Shown here: positions 12,557 to 25,639 of the stretch, in pieces | Numbering within the stretch: the first letter of the stretch is position 1 | How the letters are laid out: every line of letters starts with the position of its first letter | Origin: Cymodocea nodosa | Taxonomy: Eukaryota; Streptophyta; Magnoliopsida; Alismatales; Cymodoceaceae | Length of the DNA stretch: 64,000 nt | Reading direction: 5' to 3' | NCBI GenBank assembly: GCA_036874045.1 | Contig: CM072341.1 | Span: 1,810,501-1,874,500, forward strand | Notes under the pieces: model-generated | Told to the model about the DNA's origin: nothing | The model's database searches: none | What the model saw: the letters and a program-made list of their open reading frames with translations, nothing else | Translations under genes and position numbers: made by a program

Positions 12557-14702
12557 TAAGTCTAAGGGCAATATTGTCTTTTGCCATGTATTAGGTGGCC
12601 CTTTATCTCTTGTATCTTGTACCCTCTAAAAATAATCAATAACACAAAAACCCTGTTTCTCCTTCTCCTCTCTTCCTCCAAACAACTACCACCAACAACA
12701 CCTAGTTACTCCAACTTTGCTTCTAGTGTCTCATCTAAACTTTGACAATAATGAGACATGAAAGACACTTCATCACATTCTTGTAACCACAAACTAAATA
12801 CCATTTCAATTTGAACACATCACCTCCTATGTTCTTTCCATAATATCTACTTTGAGTTTTCCTCCTATTGTTATCAATAGGAAACCTATGGAGTTAACCC
12901 TCATTTTCATCTTTGCCAAGATCCTACTCATGGTCACTTACAACTTAGTTTGATTAACTCGACACATCTTCACTACTACAAGACCAATAACATAAATTAA
13001 AACTTCCATCTTTATCATAATTGGACAAATGGAATCAATGCAATTCACAAAATATATTTCTTAAAAATCACTAATATTTATTGAAAATAGATAATATTCC
13101 AATGTTCTCTAAAAATCACTAGTTTTCTCTAGTATATTCACTAACACAGAAAATCATTGATATTCATAAAAAATTTGAAAATTGTAAAGAAAATGTAAAA
13201 GATAACATAACATAAATATCTTAGATCTACTTTTAAATAAAAGAAATAAGATGGAAAAGAGAATCCCCTTTTAAGATAGAACTGTAGAATAGAAATAAAG
13301 TGTTGATTAATGCCTTCTCCCAAGAAAACACTTCTGGAGTATAGATCAATAACCTTCTATTAGATAGACACAAAAATCTACCTAGATGAAGTAGAGATCA
13401 GGAGGGTTGAAGAAGAGGGCAGCGGGGAGGCCACCTACTACTTGTTAAATGCACCTGCCAACTTGTTAGGAGGAATGAAATAGATTGACCAATCTCCATA
13501 CATTTAATTCAAATAACATTGGAGTTCAATCGACACATTAATCTAGATCCGATTTGTAATTCAAAATCAACCAATCCAAGGCATTTTTGATAATACCTTC
13601 ACTTGTTAGATTGGGTTTGTGGAAAACCAATCTGGATCAATAACCAATCTGGATCGATCTGATAAACATTTAGTACCATGTAGAGAAGTGAAGAAGATGA
13701 TGGTTATTAATTAATGATTGATGGTTTATATATTTATAAGTCTTACCAAATATCCATCATAAACAGATATCCAATAACCCAAATAAACAACCACTAACTG
13801 ATAAAACTCTAAAATATACACATACACAATGCTAACATCAAAAATATTGAAAATCAAGGCCCACATATTTAACTTATTTATTCATATATACAAGTTAGGT
13901 CAACCCAATCTATTTAACATTTTTTATGAATTATATGTAAAAAATTGAATTAATTTTATATATATTTAGACAAAATAATTCCTCTAAAACAACTTCAAAT
14001 CATACTTCTTAAGGCAGCAAGGCAACCAACATTGGTTGTGGACACCTAGGGTAGAAAAATCAATCAAGTTTAAAAACATAGTAAAGTCCTAGGGTAGAAA
14101 AATCAAATCAATGACTTTTATTGAAAAAAAATGATAAAAAAGTCTGTACTTACCTGAAATGGCCATCGAAAATGGAGAGAGGTTGGAAGAAGAACTAGAA
14201 GGGTCACTAAAGAGGCATGCCACAATAGGATAGGTCACTTGAGAGGTGTGCCACTACAGGAGAGTGAGCTTCTGCTGCAGGAGAGGTCACGAAAGGGAAC
14301 AGATGCCAGAGGAGTGGTCACTGAGCTGCAAGTTAGGCCATCAAATGCTGCAGATAGTGGTAGCTTGCGATTTATAATTGGATTTTCTAAGGATGTAACT
14401 AAGAATCCAATAAAAAACCAATTGAGACTGGTGTTAAAATGCCCAAGTTATGGCACCTTGGGTGCCTAGGTGTTGCCTAGGCAGCTACCTCAATAACTAT
14501 GCTTCAGATTTCTGTACAACATCTGAACAGTAGAAAATTCTATTATGTTTCTTTTACAAGTAAATGAATTGTAAATCCAATTCATTTATTAAAATGGGTC
14601 AATCCATTTGTAACCAAAGTTCATTTAAGCTTAATCATAAGTGTTAGGTTAGTAGGACAACACCTACACAAGCAAAAAACAAATTATATTACAGGCTCCA
14701 TC
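12557..14702. other. Spacer between copia relic and MBD gene
   Basis: No gene was recognised. Around 14440-14500 there is a palindromic CCTAGG-rich patch ('gtgcctaggtgttgcctaggcagc') of a kind often seen at ends of plant DNA transposons, but no partner end was found. A good splice-donor-like CAG/GTAAGT on the minus strand near 14155 has no supporting exon. Confidence 0.4.
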
Positions 14703-17700
14703 CTAAGTGTTTTTCTTTTTGGATCGCCTCTCAATCCTTTGTGTTGTTGGGTTCAAGGCCAACACCTGAACAGCAAGCAAAAAATGACTTTATATTTTTT
14801 ATAAGAATAATAAAAAGTTCAACCTTTTGAATCTAAATTCAAGTAATCAAACCATTTATTATATGGGTGAAAAGGTTGATCAAAGCATTTCCGACTTGAA
14901 GTGATATAAGCACAACCTATGTTGGGTTGACAGTTAGGAACCCAATTTTCCTCTCTACCAAGTAACAAATTCTAAATCAGCAAAGCTTGGAGCTTAGGGT
15001 TGGAAAAATAAAGCTACAGTTGTTGATACCGGATCCTTTCTTATTCCAGAAGCATTCCTCTTATATCTTATTTCTTTAATCCACCCAGGAGGCAACCCAT
15101 CTGGGGAGCTCTCGATTTGTGATAGAACCTAGAAATTCAAACATGAATAAATAAGCATATCTGACTTCTGACTCAAAAAATCACGTATGACCTGATGTGG
15201 AGAGAGAGGACAAGACAGAGGATAGATACATTATCTGGTGAATCTGAGTCATCAGTCCCATTCGGTCCAGATGTCTTGTTCCCATTCTCTAAGGGTATAT
15301 GCTCCCTCTTGTTCCCTTTGGATAGCTCACCCCTATTCCTTGCTTGTTCTCCCTCAAGGAAGCGAAACACCTCCATCTTGGAATAGAATCTAGATCCAGT
15401 AGAAGGGTCAAAGTAGCACTACAAGAAAAAGAATCCCAAAGCAGATAGATTATTTACAGGGAATTCAAAATATTGAATATGAGTATCTATTCTTGATGCA
15501 CTTATTTTTTGGTTAAGGTAACTGAATGCATTGCAAGACTACATGCGTAAATATGTGCCCATATAATGAAGCTAAATAGCCCTAGGGGCACAATGTTGCT
15601 TTTCTAAAGATGAAGCTGGTGCAAGAGCCAGATTATGAAGGAAACATATAAGAGAGCATTGAGTATGCTACTGATTATTTTATGCTATTTGAAAACTTCA
15701 TTTTATGCTCATCTTAATTTTATGTTTATGTTCTTGTACAGTTGTGCCCTAATTTCCACTATCCAGTATCCACCAAGGTTTAACGTGAGTGTAACATTAA
15801 AATACCATAGGAAATATTGAGAACCCAATACAATTCCTTGTAGGTCGCTAATGGCTTTTAATTTTAGGACAGAAAAATTTTCTCATAAATAAAAATATAA
15901 AATAAAGACAAGTTTTCTTGTAATTATGAGATTCACAAGGATATTATTGCTGATTGTCTCAATGCACAAAGTTCTTTGATTATGCTTCAGGAACCATTCA
16001 CTAATTCAAAACATTCTATTCAAACAGCAAAGAGGGATTACTGAAAGCAGATGGAGTATTTTTTTAGTGGTAAAAGGCAGATGAAGCGTATTAACAAGAT
16101 TAGAAATGACCCTTAGTTGTGACTTGCAAGAAGCATGCAAATGGAAATGAAATCAGCAAGCATAATTGTAATTGCATTAAAAAAAAAACAGCACACCGAC
16201 AAAAAAATGACTAGGCTGTTTAAACGAAATATCAATTGATTGTGCTAGCAAAACATGTCTAACTTGATTTTATCTACGCAAAGAGAAGTCAATTTTGACG
16301 AATTAGATAGCTAGCTTAAATATTTTCCAGTACCTTGTATTTTCCTCCAGCTGATTTCCCAGTTTTTCGTGTTTTAATCTCCAATATCCATCCCTGGGGT
16401 AACCATAAAGGAGAGTCCTCCTGTACCACAGTCTAACATAATGAATCAGCAGTACATCACATAACACATGCAATATAATGAAACATTATGCAAATATTAT
16501 GTGTCAAATATGGAAACTTGCCTGTGGGCTATCATTTTCTGAATGGTCCTTATAACCTGATACAGTTGATTTAGGTTGATGACCTTCCACCTTTTCAAAG
16601 TTGAGGTAATGCAGAACATCTGATTTGGAACTAAATGTGTATCCAGATACTGGAGAAGTGTATACCTATAAAATTAAGAAGACAATCAAAAATAACAATC
16701 AATAAAATAAGCATATTGCTTACTACATTAAAATTTGCTAAGTTTTTTCCATCACAAAAAGAATGTCTATATTCATTTACAATCAAGAATTCTTCCTCCA
16801 TAAGTTATTTAAATCTTTGTTGATTGGTTGATCCTTCATACACATGATGCATTTAATGGCACCATTTACTGAAATTGCTACATAGTTTGCATCTTTCATT
16901 TTGGCATTAAAATAATAATTTGTTTCACAAGGACTGAGAGGAAACTTGCACATAACCTAAAAGGCAGGTTACCTGGAAGAAAAATGAGTAGATAAGAGTT
17001 TTTCAATACTACAGGAACTTCATACTATAAAATAGACTCCTCCATTAATGCATGGTCATATTATACTGTAAAATAGGATCATATTACGTAGGAAAAACAA
17101 GCACTGCTTTTTGGGAGATATTTCCCTCAGGAGACAACACTAAATGAATCTTAGATAAAATAGACCATTGAATTTAATACAGTTGTCAATCAATATGCCC
17201 TAACAGGCATCTCTTTTAACATTGCATTTGTGTAATGTACTCTAAATCCAACATAACCACAAACACATGTCACAATGTCTGCAAAATGATGTGGATATGT
17301 GCTATCTTTAGATACCATTAATGGGCTTCCAGGACCTTTGCAGGAATTGTGTGATAAGTAACATCCTATAAATTGAGTTCAAAGGACACAGTTTCCCATC
17401 AATTTGCATGTGGATAGAATGTAAGTAAATTGATTTATTTTAACCTCCACCATCATTTGAAACTGGTGTTAAAGGCATTCTTGTGTTATCATGAAACTAT
17501 TTTACATCTTTAGAACTGTAATACTAAACAAGTGTTTATTCAGTGGCCATTATGCATGCATGATTATTAATTGCAGAATGTGCCTTCTTGGCATCCTCCC
17601 TAGTCCATGCATAGTTTGATGCTGACCCAGGATGTTGATGAGCACTGACAGAGCTAAAAGTATTTCAGTTACCAATTGTCTACCAGTAAGCTTCCTGACA

Positions 17701-18735
17701 AAGCAAGTAATCTTCACCCTACATGCAAAACATGCAGAGATATTCAAATACAAACTAGTTCCACCATGCTAACAACCAGAAGAAGACCACATGACACATT
17801 ATCAACATCATCTCTTTTATTTGCCAGAGCATATGCTAGATGTTATCAAAGTCCCCAATCATCATGAACAAGAAGTTCATATTTATAATAAAGAGGAATG
17901 GAAACTGCCACCCATTGATCATTAAATAATTGATTTAAATAAAGAAAATCAGTTTTTTCCATCAACAAAATTTCAACTAATTAGATAATTTTGTTTGATT
18001 ATGAGTGCTTCATCACCCAGCATTCTTATGTGCCAGTTCTCAACTATAACTGAAAATGATCCTAAAAGCTACTAGCAGACGGTAGCTTTAATTACCATTG
18101 CATGTCAGTCAAACACTCATCACCGATAAGTACTTTGACATGCCAACAAACTCACTTTCTGAACCACCAATTTTTCAAAGACATGATCATAAATCATCCA
18201 AGGCCAGTTAAGAAGATCACCCAACCATCTATCATTAGCTGCATAAAGATAATCATAACTGAAAGTTATCCGAAAAACCAATAACAATGAATAGTCTCGA
18301 TTACTTTCAAATGTCGGTCAAACACTAATCACCGATAAATGCTTCCACCCAAACTTCAAGCTCACTTTCCGAACCACGACCTTTTCACAGACATAATCAT
18401 TCATTATAATCATCCACGCTCAACTACAAGATCAACCAACTCTCCGTCACTAGCTGCATGATAGACTATCACTAACTAGGCCAAATCTAGCAGATCAGGA
18501 AGCAGTAAAAGATCCACTGATCAACCCATATGTAAGCAGCGTAAACAAAATTCAGACGAAAATGGAACGAATAGATGCATAATCTAACACAAAAACATCA
18601 ATTCGAACCACCAAAAAAAATCTACATCTTTCAACGGAATCGCAAAATTACCCGTTCTGCACTTCCGTCCTGCAACATTCTGAGCCCCATGTACCACCCA
18701 TCTGGAAGCCAATCCGGCGGTTCCTCCGACGCCAT
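14703..18735 (-). CDS. Multi-MBD methyl-CpG-binding-domain protein (MBD7/MBD13-like)
   Basis: This is a nuclear chromatin protein expected to read DNA methylation. The predicted exons on the minus strand are 18735-18652, 16665-16522, 16432-16334, 15418-15230, 15128-15030 and 14765-14703 (TAG stop). They give 225 residues, and every junction is phase 0. Each MBD is split between two exons. MBD1 runs from 'DWLPDGWYMGLRM' to 'SGYTFSSKSDVLHYL'. MBD2 runs from 'LWLPQGWILEIKTRKTGK' to 'STGSRFYSKMEVFRFLE'. MBD3 has its first half ('GLPPGWIKEIRYKRNASG', exon 5), but no second half was found, so the 3' end of the model is the weak part. A DNA-contacting arginine usual in FRSK is replaced by Ser (MBD1) or Tyr (MBD2), which may weaken methyl-CpG binding. 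The last exon ends basic ('RIERRSKKKNT'). The start ATG follows a GC-rich leader. AtMBD7 is a known three-MBD relative; the exact orthology is my inference. Confidence 0.82.
16433..16521 (-). other. GC-AG intron in the MBD gene
   Basis: The exon 2/exon 3 boundary reads CAG/GCAAGT on the minus strand and the acceptor is TTAG/ACTG. Reading through would stop within a few codons, whereas splicing here keeps phase 0 and leads directly into MBD2. The other five donors of the model are GT. GC-AG introns are a small known minority in plants and can be sites of regulated splicing. Confidence 0.7.
18091..18480 (-). repeat. Tandem duplication of about 209 bp inside MBD intron 1
   Basis: Unit 1 begins at 18091 and unit 2 at 18300. 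Shared blocks in the same order include 'gtcaaacact.atcaccgata', 'ctcactttc.gaaccac', 'ttttca.agaca', 'atcatcca' and 'agctgcat'. The copies have diverged substantially, so the duplication is old. Confidence 0.7.
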
Positions 18736-19150
18736 CCTCCCGGTTCCACCAACCCCCCACGGCTTCCTCCTGCGAGTGACCTAAGAATTCGGATCACCGT
18801 ATCCACCTCCCCCTCTCGTCGGCACCATTTTCGACGGGCAAGGGAGTTGGAGTAGGAGGAAAGGAATTGATTATACGAGCAGGATCGGAGTAGAAAGGTG
18901 AGGGCGCGAGGTTGACTTGCACCGATGCTTCTAGGAGGAGAAACGATTCGCGCCTGGAGATCGATCTGACGGAGATCACATGCCCGGGTTCGCGTTGGGG
19001 GGTTTGAGAAAGAAAGGACAGGGGAGACGAGAAAAAGACATATTTACCCTTAAGTGTTCCATATTAATAACCGGCGACATGTAGGTTGTTTTCCCGCGGA
19101 AGGAGGAAGTTCCACGTGCCGGTGTACCTCACGGGTGAAAAGAGGCCTCT
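18736..19150 (-). promoter_or_regulatory. MBD gene 5' leader and promoter
   Basis: The GC content rises sharply over about 18640-19140 compared with the AT-rich surroundings, as at many plant housekeeping promoters. On the minus strand a CT-rich stretch (about 19045-18995) is a plausible initiation zone. A perfect G-box CACGTG lies at 19113-19118, about 380 bp upstream of the ATG. No good TATA box was seen at the expected spacing. Confidence 0.6.
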
Positions 19151-22100
19151 TTCGTAATTTCGCAGGTAAAATTTAACATTTTGATAAATTTTAAACTGAT
19201 ATATTTAAATCATATAATGAATATTTTAAATTTTTAATTGTAAAGACGTACGGTAACATTTAACTGTCAATAGATGTAACATTTTAAATAAATATTAAGG
19301 GTATATTTGTGTAATTAGAATTTTAATTCTGTAGAATTTAAATTTTAAAAAGAATTTGAATTCTACAAAATTTAATGTAAAAAATTTAAAATTTAAGTGT
19401 TTGTGCACGTTAATGAATTTGACATAAATTAAAATTTAGTTGTTATGCACGTAACAGAATTGAAGGGAATTGATTTTTAATAAAGTTAAGTAACGAATCA
19501 AAGTAATTAGTGAAAATGTAATTAATCAAGAAATAAATTAATTACATTAATAAATGAACATATTATTAAATTAAATGTTTATATATCATTTATCAATTAA
19601 TTAAGTAGATCATTATATAAAATAAATCAAAAATTACAAAAATTGATAACTTTTTAGTTATAATACATGTTTAAAACAACAAAAGGTTAATTATAAATTC
19701 TATATTCCTCGTAATGTAATAATAAATAAATTTTTTAAAAATATAATTATTATGAAGTGAATAAATGAAAGTAAATAATAAATAATTATTGAAATACTTT
19801 GATTATAAAAAAATATAATTCTGAACATTCTATTAATCATAAATGACTTTTAATATTTCGTTTGTGTTAGCTACATAAAGTTAGGAAAATTATATAGTTT
19901 TTGAAATTTTGATATTCTATATTAAATAATATAATATAATAATAAAATAATAATAATTAAATTAAATAATATTTATGATTTTAATATTATAAAATTAAAT
20001 AATAATAATAATATAAATAATTAAATATTTTATTTTTAATAAAAATAATATTAAAATAATTATTAAAATAAAAAATATTAACAATATATACTTCAATAGG
20101 TGAGGGCAAATGTTGAGCGATCTTTTGGAAAATGAATTCCGACCTTTTAGGTTGAGAATTTATTTTCCCAACCTTTACATATGATTGGAATTCAAATTCT
20201 TAAGGAATTTAAATTCCAAAATGCACAGACACCTCATGACTTGAAATCTGATGGAAAAAATTTTCAATTCTGTCAAATTCCAAGTGCACAAACCCTCCTA
20301 AGATTGGAAATCTTATAGGAACATGTCTCCTCTTCCATATATACACATCAATCCTTTTTTTGTGATAAAACAAATCTTATCATCACACTATGGCTTTTCC
20401 TTGAGAATCCAATTATGCTGGGCCTCTTTTGATAGATTCGTCTAGGTGGTTCTGCTTTCTTACATTTGAGACGTTGCCTGATGTTTAGTTTGATAAATCT
20501 CCATCCCTTTTGCCAAAAATCCTAAAAGGACGAGGATTTAACTGAAAAGAACTTGCTCGGTCTTCCCCTCTATCATTATATTTGATCTTGGTCTCTTTCC
20601 ACCTAATACAGAATAATTCTAGTTTCCCTTTACCCTCAATTGGGAGAAGTCCCTCATGTTTTCCAAGAAAATTTACTTGGGATTTAAGAAGTTCGTGTTA
20701 ATTTACTGTGTTTTGCTTGAAAAACACAATGTATGTTCTCTTAGAACGTTGTTGTGTTTTGTAAAGCTTGGATGTTCATCCTGCAAAAGTATCAGGAGTG
20801 TAAAGTTTGGGTGTTAATTTGTGATAACATTGGGATAATATTAAAGAGAAAAAGGCACAAGTTTAAATGCTTACATGAAATAGACATACCTATTTTGAAG
20901 AATTGTTATAAAAATCCAATATACATTGTGTGTGGTGTGGATGTGATTATTATTTATGCTTTGTTTTTAACAGAATCACTTTAAATCAGTTAGAGTTGTT
21001 ACTTGAAAGAAGACACTGCTAAAAAAGATTTAAAATCAACATTTAGTTGAAATATCTTGTAAATTGATCCTAATACTTAACTAAAAATCAATTAAAATTT
21101 AAGATTCATTTTTCATCTTTCTTTAATAAAGTAAATTGATCTTAATACCTAAAAAACTGTCTTAGAGAGTTGGCTGCCTCTATTTTACTTCCATTTAAAT
21201 TTATCTTTATTTGATTAAGTTTTTACCAACACATAACGTGACACCATATTATGATATCCGAGTTCAACTACATTTTTATCAACATGGGATCATTAACTCC
21301 GACATTAAATTAATGTTGATAGGTGTATTTACATCTATTATCAAACATCTATTCTTGTAATAACTTTAAAGTTAATTGTATTTAGGTAGTAGCAAAACTA
21401 GGATGAGTGATCATTTAGGAAGTTCTTGTGTAGTGCCTGTGGGCAGTAGTGCTAGCTCTGCTCAAACGTTAGCAAGTTGTAGGTGTGTACACCACTTACC
21501 TAATTTACATGTCAACATTGCATGCCTTATCTTAGTCAGTAATCTTAATCAAGTTGGTAGATGAAACCACTTAGGGTACCCTTAACTAATTAAGAATCTC
21601 TATAGAACAAAATACGTAATACTTGAAGAAATCTACTATATTAAGACCTAATAAGGTTTCCTACAAGTTTTTACCTCATTGCATACTCTTGACGTATACC
21701 TTTGAGTATCTATTGAGACTCACATGTTATCATTTTTATAGATAGTCTAGAAGATAAAAAAAAAAAAAAATGTTAATTAAGGTTAATTTTTGAAAAGATA
21801 TTGTCAGATATGGTGGGTGCCTTTGAAAACAAGCATTAGAATATTTTTTAAATTAACTTATTATGATCTTAAGGAAAAACAAAAATTATAATATCATCAA
21901 TAATTGTGTACTGATGATCTCATCAGGACTGTTTACATGAAATGCAATTCCTTTCATCTGATTTGTTCTAAAGCCTGTTCGGATTGGCTGATTACGTGAT
22001 GATGTCATATCATCACATTAGAACCGCACTAGTTGTTGATAACGGTTGTAATTTTACTTATATTTAAAGGTAAGACTTCTTTTCTGTAATTGAAATTAAT

Positions 22101-23606
22101 GATGATTAATAACTTTGTTATTCTACTGGTAGTCACTTTGGGCCAATATTAGCAAGCCTTTTGATTTTTCTTGTTCGATCTCAAAACCTTCTTTTAAATG
22201 TTACCGGCAACATTTTCTTATCAATTATATATATATAAATACAAGAGCCAACGGTTGAAATAGAGGGAACAAATATTTGCCGTTGTTGGATTTATAGGAA
22301 GCCAACAAAAAACCTCATTAATTACCTTCCAGTTAGGGTTCCAAAAGTAATTGCCAATGAGAAGTGATGATTTTATTTGATGATCATCCAATACCACCAG
22401 TTAACGATATTTGAATTTAAAAGACTTCTAAAAAAAATGTAAATGTCCAATTGAATGGTTTACTTGTGATTGATCGAATCATCTATAATAATTATAGAAC
22501 AGTATTTGTAATTTTCGTCAACCATTGTCAATACTTTTTGGTTGTCCATTAGAAAAACATGTATCTAATTAAGAATCTATTTGAATATGATAAAAACTTT
22601 AAAAAGTCCAAAAATGGAAACATTTTTCATAGAAAATTATCTGTGTATATCACAGAAAGTTCGAAAAATCTCAAAAAAAGGATTTTACGTAAATATATTT
22701 GAAATTTGTTAAATTGAATTATAAATACAAGTAAAATATAAACATTCCAAAAAGTCTTTATAAGTACTAATACAAATGTATGAAGTTTTTATATAAGTGA
22801 TTTAAAATGATTCATAAATTTTGTTATTCTCATGTATATATCCTAATATCTTCATATATTAAATCTACTACTTTCTTCATTTTTAACTCATTTCTACGGT
22901 AATGTTTATTTATGAATGTGTCTTTTGAGGAACTTTTACAAAATTCAGAATACTAATTTCTATTAACTCATTTTAGGGCACATATTAATTCGTTCCTATT
23001 AATCAAGAAGATCTAATATTAATTTATTAATTCATCCACTATTACATTCCAACTTTTATAATTAAAACATCCTTGATAATTACCAGATCAACCATATATA
23101 GACTTTGGAGACCATACTTATTTTGGAAAAAGTTGTCATAATTATTTTAAAAGCTGTTAAATAAATAGTAATGGTTATTTATGTATTTTTTATTACTTTT
23201 TGCTTCTACAATATTTTCTTCAAAATTTACAATAAGCATGACATTGCTCTTATAAAACTCACAACTTTTAATTAATCTATAGGTCACAAAAGGAAAAAGA
23301 TATTGGCAACTACTTTGAAGGAAAGTGGAAAAGATGGAGTCTACCACCTAGCCTAATTTAAATGAAAATTAGGAAAAACATAAGTGTTATGTATGGATGC
23401 ATACAAAGTAAATAAATTTGTAAAGTCTACTAACTAGAGAATTTAAATAAATATTACAGATATACATAAAGAAAGTGTTAAGTACCCTACACAATTAATT
23501 TCTTAGCTTCTTAAATATCTTTAGGTGTATAATGAGATGATGTATGCAAATATTTACTTGTGTAAAAGTAGAAGAAATGAGAAATGACAATTTATACCTG
23601 AATAAA
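19151..23606. other. AT-rich intergenic spacer
   Basis: No gene was recognised on either strand. Open frames here are short, without family features, and rich in AT-derived codons. One candidate inverted-repeat element is listed separately. The stretch ends where the LTR of element F begins. Confidence 0.55.
19295..20301. mobile_element. Candidate MITE-like element with degenerate inverted ends
   Basis: The right end on the minus strand reads TTAGGAGGGTTTGTGCAC then 'ttggaatttgacag'. The left side has two comparable starts: TTAAGGGTATATTTGTG at 19295 and GTTTGTGCACGTTAATG at about 19403. A TTA/TAA trinucleotide flanks both outer limits, as PIF/Harbinger-type elements would leave. The interior is nearly pure A/T. 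Termini are imperfect and the true left end is ambiguous. Confidence 0.35.
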
Positions 23607-24911
23607 TGTAAGGAGTAAAATTGTGCTAATTTATATAGGATTATTCATATTTATTAGAGCTTAAATGATACATAATGCATGTTTATAATTGAAATACCAT
23701 CACTTTAGCATTTATATGATTATGCATGATTATTGAAGTAAATGACTTAAAATTGCATAATTTAACCCTTTATTTGATTATGACTTAAATGATAATGGAA
23801 ATGAATGTTGATTAATACTTAGATACTTTATGTTATATTATTTCATGTCTTGTTATCTTTTAATGTGTTTGTTTAAGTTTAGTAGGTAAATAAAGAAGGG
23901 ATTTTGAAGTCTCACAAGGGCAAGAAATGAAATAGTAAAAGAGAGTGTTTTTGGAACAACACCCAAAAGCCCTAATTCTCTCCCTTTAAGAGACAACCTA
24001 GGGCCTTCTTGGAGATTATCTCCCATGACTCAAATGAGCCAAGCTCCCTCCACCTAAGGCAAACTCCATTCGAGCAAGGGAGGCTCCCCTCTTCTTCTCC
24101 AAGGTTGAGTAAGGTTACAAAGGAGGCTTAGACTTTGGCTCCCTCCTTCCTTTCTTCTTCCTTGGGGTGTTGAGGGCTTAGATCTCCATCAACTTCTTGT
24201 GTGGTGCTTTGACATGGGAGGAGGAGAAGGTTCAGATCTTGTTTGGACGTGTGGCTCCCTCTTTTGGTGGTTTGGTGACAGCAAACTTCATTTGGGGCTT
24301 GAAATCTGCATAGTTGAAAGAGGAGATAAGCTAGTGTAAGACAACCTTGAGTCTTGAAGCAACCATCATGGATTCCACTCTCTTGAAGGATGTGGAGGAG
24401 GGGTGATAGCCCAAGTCTTCTCCTTACAAGGGACGTGCAACATCATTCAGAGGTGGAAAGCTTTCTCCAAGTCTAAGGTAGAGCTTCAAAGGTATTTTGA
24501 GGAGGAGATCAATCTTGTTTATATGTGTTTTGTTCTTCATTTTGTGTGTTTTTCTTGATGTATGTAAAGACTAACGAATTTTCAGTAGTTATAATGTTAT
24601 TTTTACTTTTATTTGAATGTGTTAATGATCTCCTTTCGTGATTTATGATTGTATAGTGTTTATATTGTGAATGTGTGTAAATAGTTGTGAATGGCTTATA
24701 CAGATTTTTGTCTCCTCTGTTTTCAGAATAAGGGTTTATGTGTTTTGTTCATATCTCGAGTTTTTCTTACTATTTTTCTTCGATTCTTAAGTCGTTTTTG
24801 TAGAGAAATAAAAGTTGATTCTTTCTATATGCTTTGTTTAATTTTTTGAGTGATATTTGACTCTTCATTGGATTTATGCAACTTATTGGATTTTGGGTGA
24901 TATTTGATTCT
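23607..24911 (+). repeat. Element F 5' LTR, first part
   Basis: Starts TGTAAGGAGTAAAATTG. The first 610 bp or so match the 3' LTR pieces at 39038-39133 and 40752-41265 almost base for base. It is interrupted at 24911 by element A and resumes at 34863. Confidence 0.8.
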
Positions 24912-25639
24912 TGTTTAGAATGAAAAAGTGCATATTATTAACGGTTAAATAATGGTTAATTGCATAATATTTAGCTTATCATATGAGAATTAAGCCATTA
25001 TGTTATAATTGCACTATTATATGCTTTAATTGAAGAATCTGCTTAATTTTAGGGAATTAATGTTAATTTAGTACATTTATGATTTGTCGGTAAGTTGCAG
25101 GCTGTGAAATTCTTAAGTATCCAAATTTTCTGATATTTCAGATAGTTATGTTTAAATTGCCAAACAGTTATGTTTAGAGAGAATATTTTATTATTTCTAG
25201 ATGTACACGTGTTGAAACCAGAATGAATGTCTTAAGTGAATTTTCGGTGAGTTAGCTGTAACTATCCGAAAATGCATCTGAGCATCAGATAGTTAGACCT
25301 GTAACTCTCCGAAATGTTATTTTTAAACTGCTGCTGACACGTGTCGAGAGCTGGTAGATTTACTTAAGTTATAACTCGTTAAGTTAGCATAACTGTACGC
25401 GTTGAGTTACATGAATATATACTAAGGTAACATGTTAGGTTAGCGGCTTATTTCTTTATTGCATGTATTTTATAGTTATTTTCTAAAATGCCACTGTAGT
25501 GGTTGCAAGAACAGACAATTGGAAGGAAAAACCACGTTTGCACGTATCACGCAGGAATTCAATCGTGCAGGGAGAAAGAAATCATCGCCGTTGATCTGAA
25601 GGAAGGAAATCCAACCGATCATTCAAGCAGAAGCAGTTA

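Noticed and set aside
14239-14469. 76-codon plus-strand ORF upstream of the MBD 3' end
   Set aside because: No family features. It overlaps a repeat-like segment with CCTAGG palindromes and has no promoter or splice context.
15195-15386. Plus-strand ORF opposite MBD exon 4
   Set aside because: It is the antisense shadow of a real exon, whose minus-strand frame shows clear MBD residues and splice sites.
20754-20984. 76-codon plus-strand ORF with a hydrophobic end
   Set aside because: AT-rich spacer, no homologous motif, no promoter signal and no second copy.
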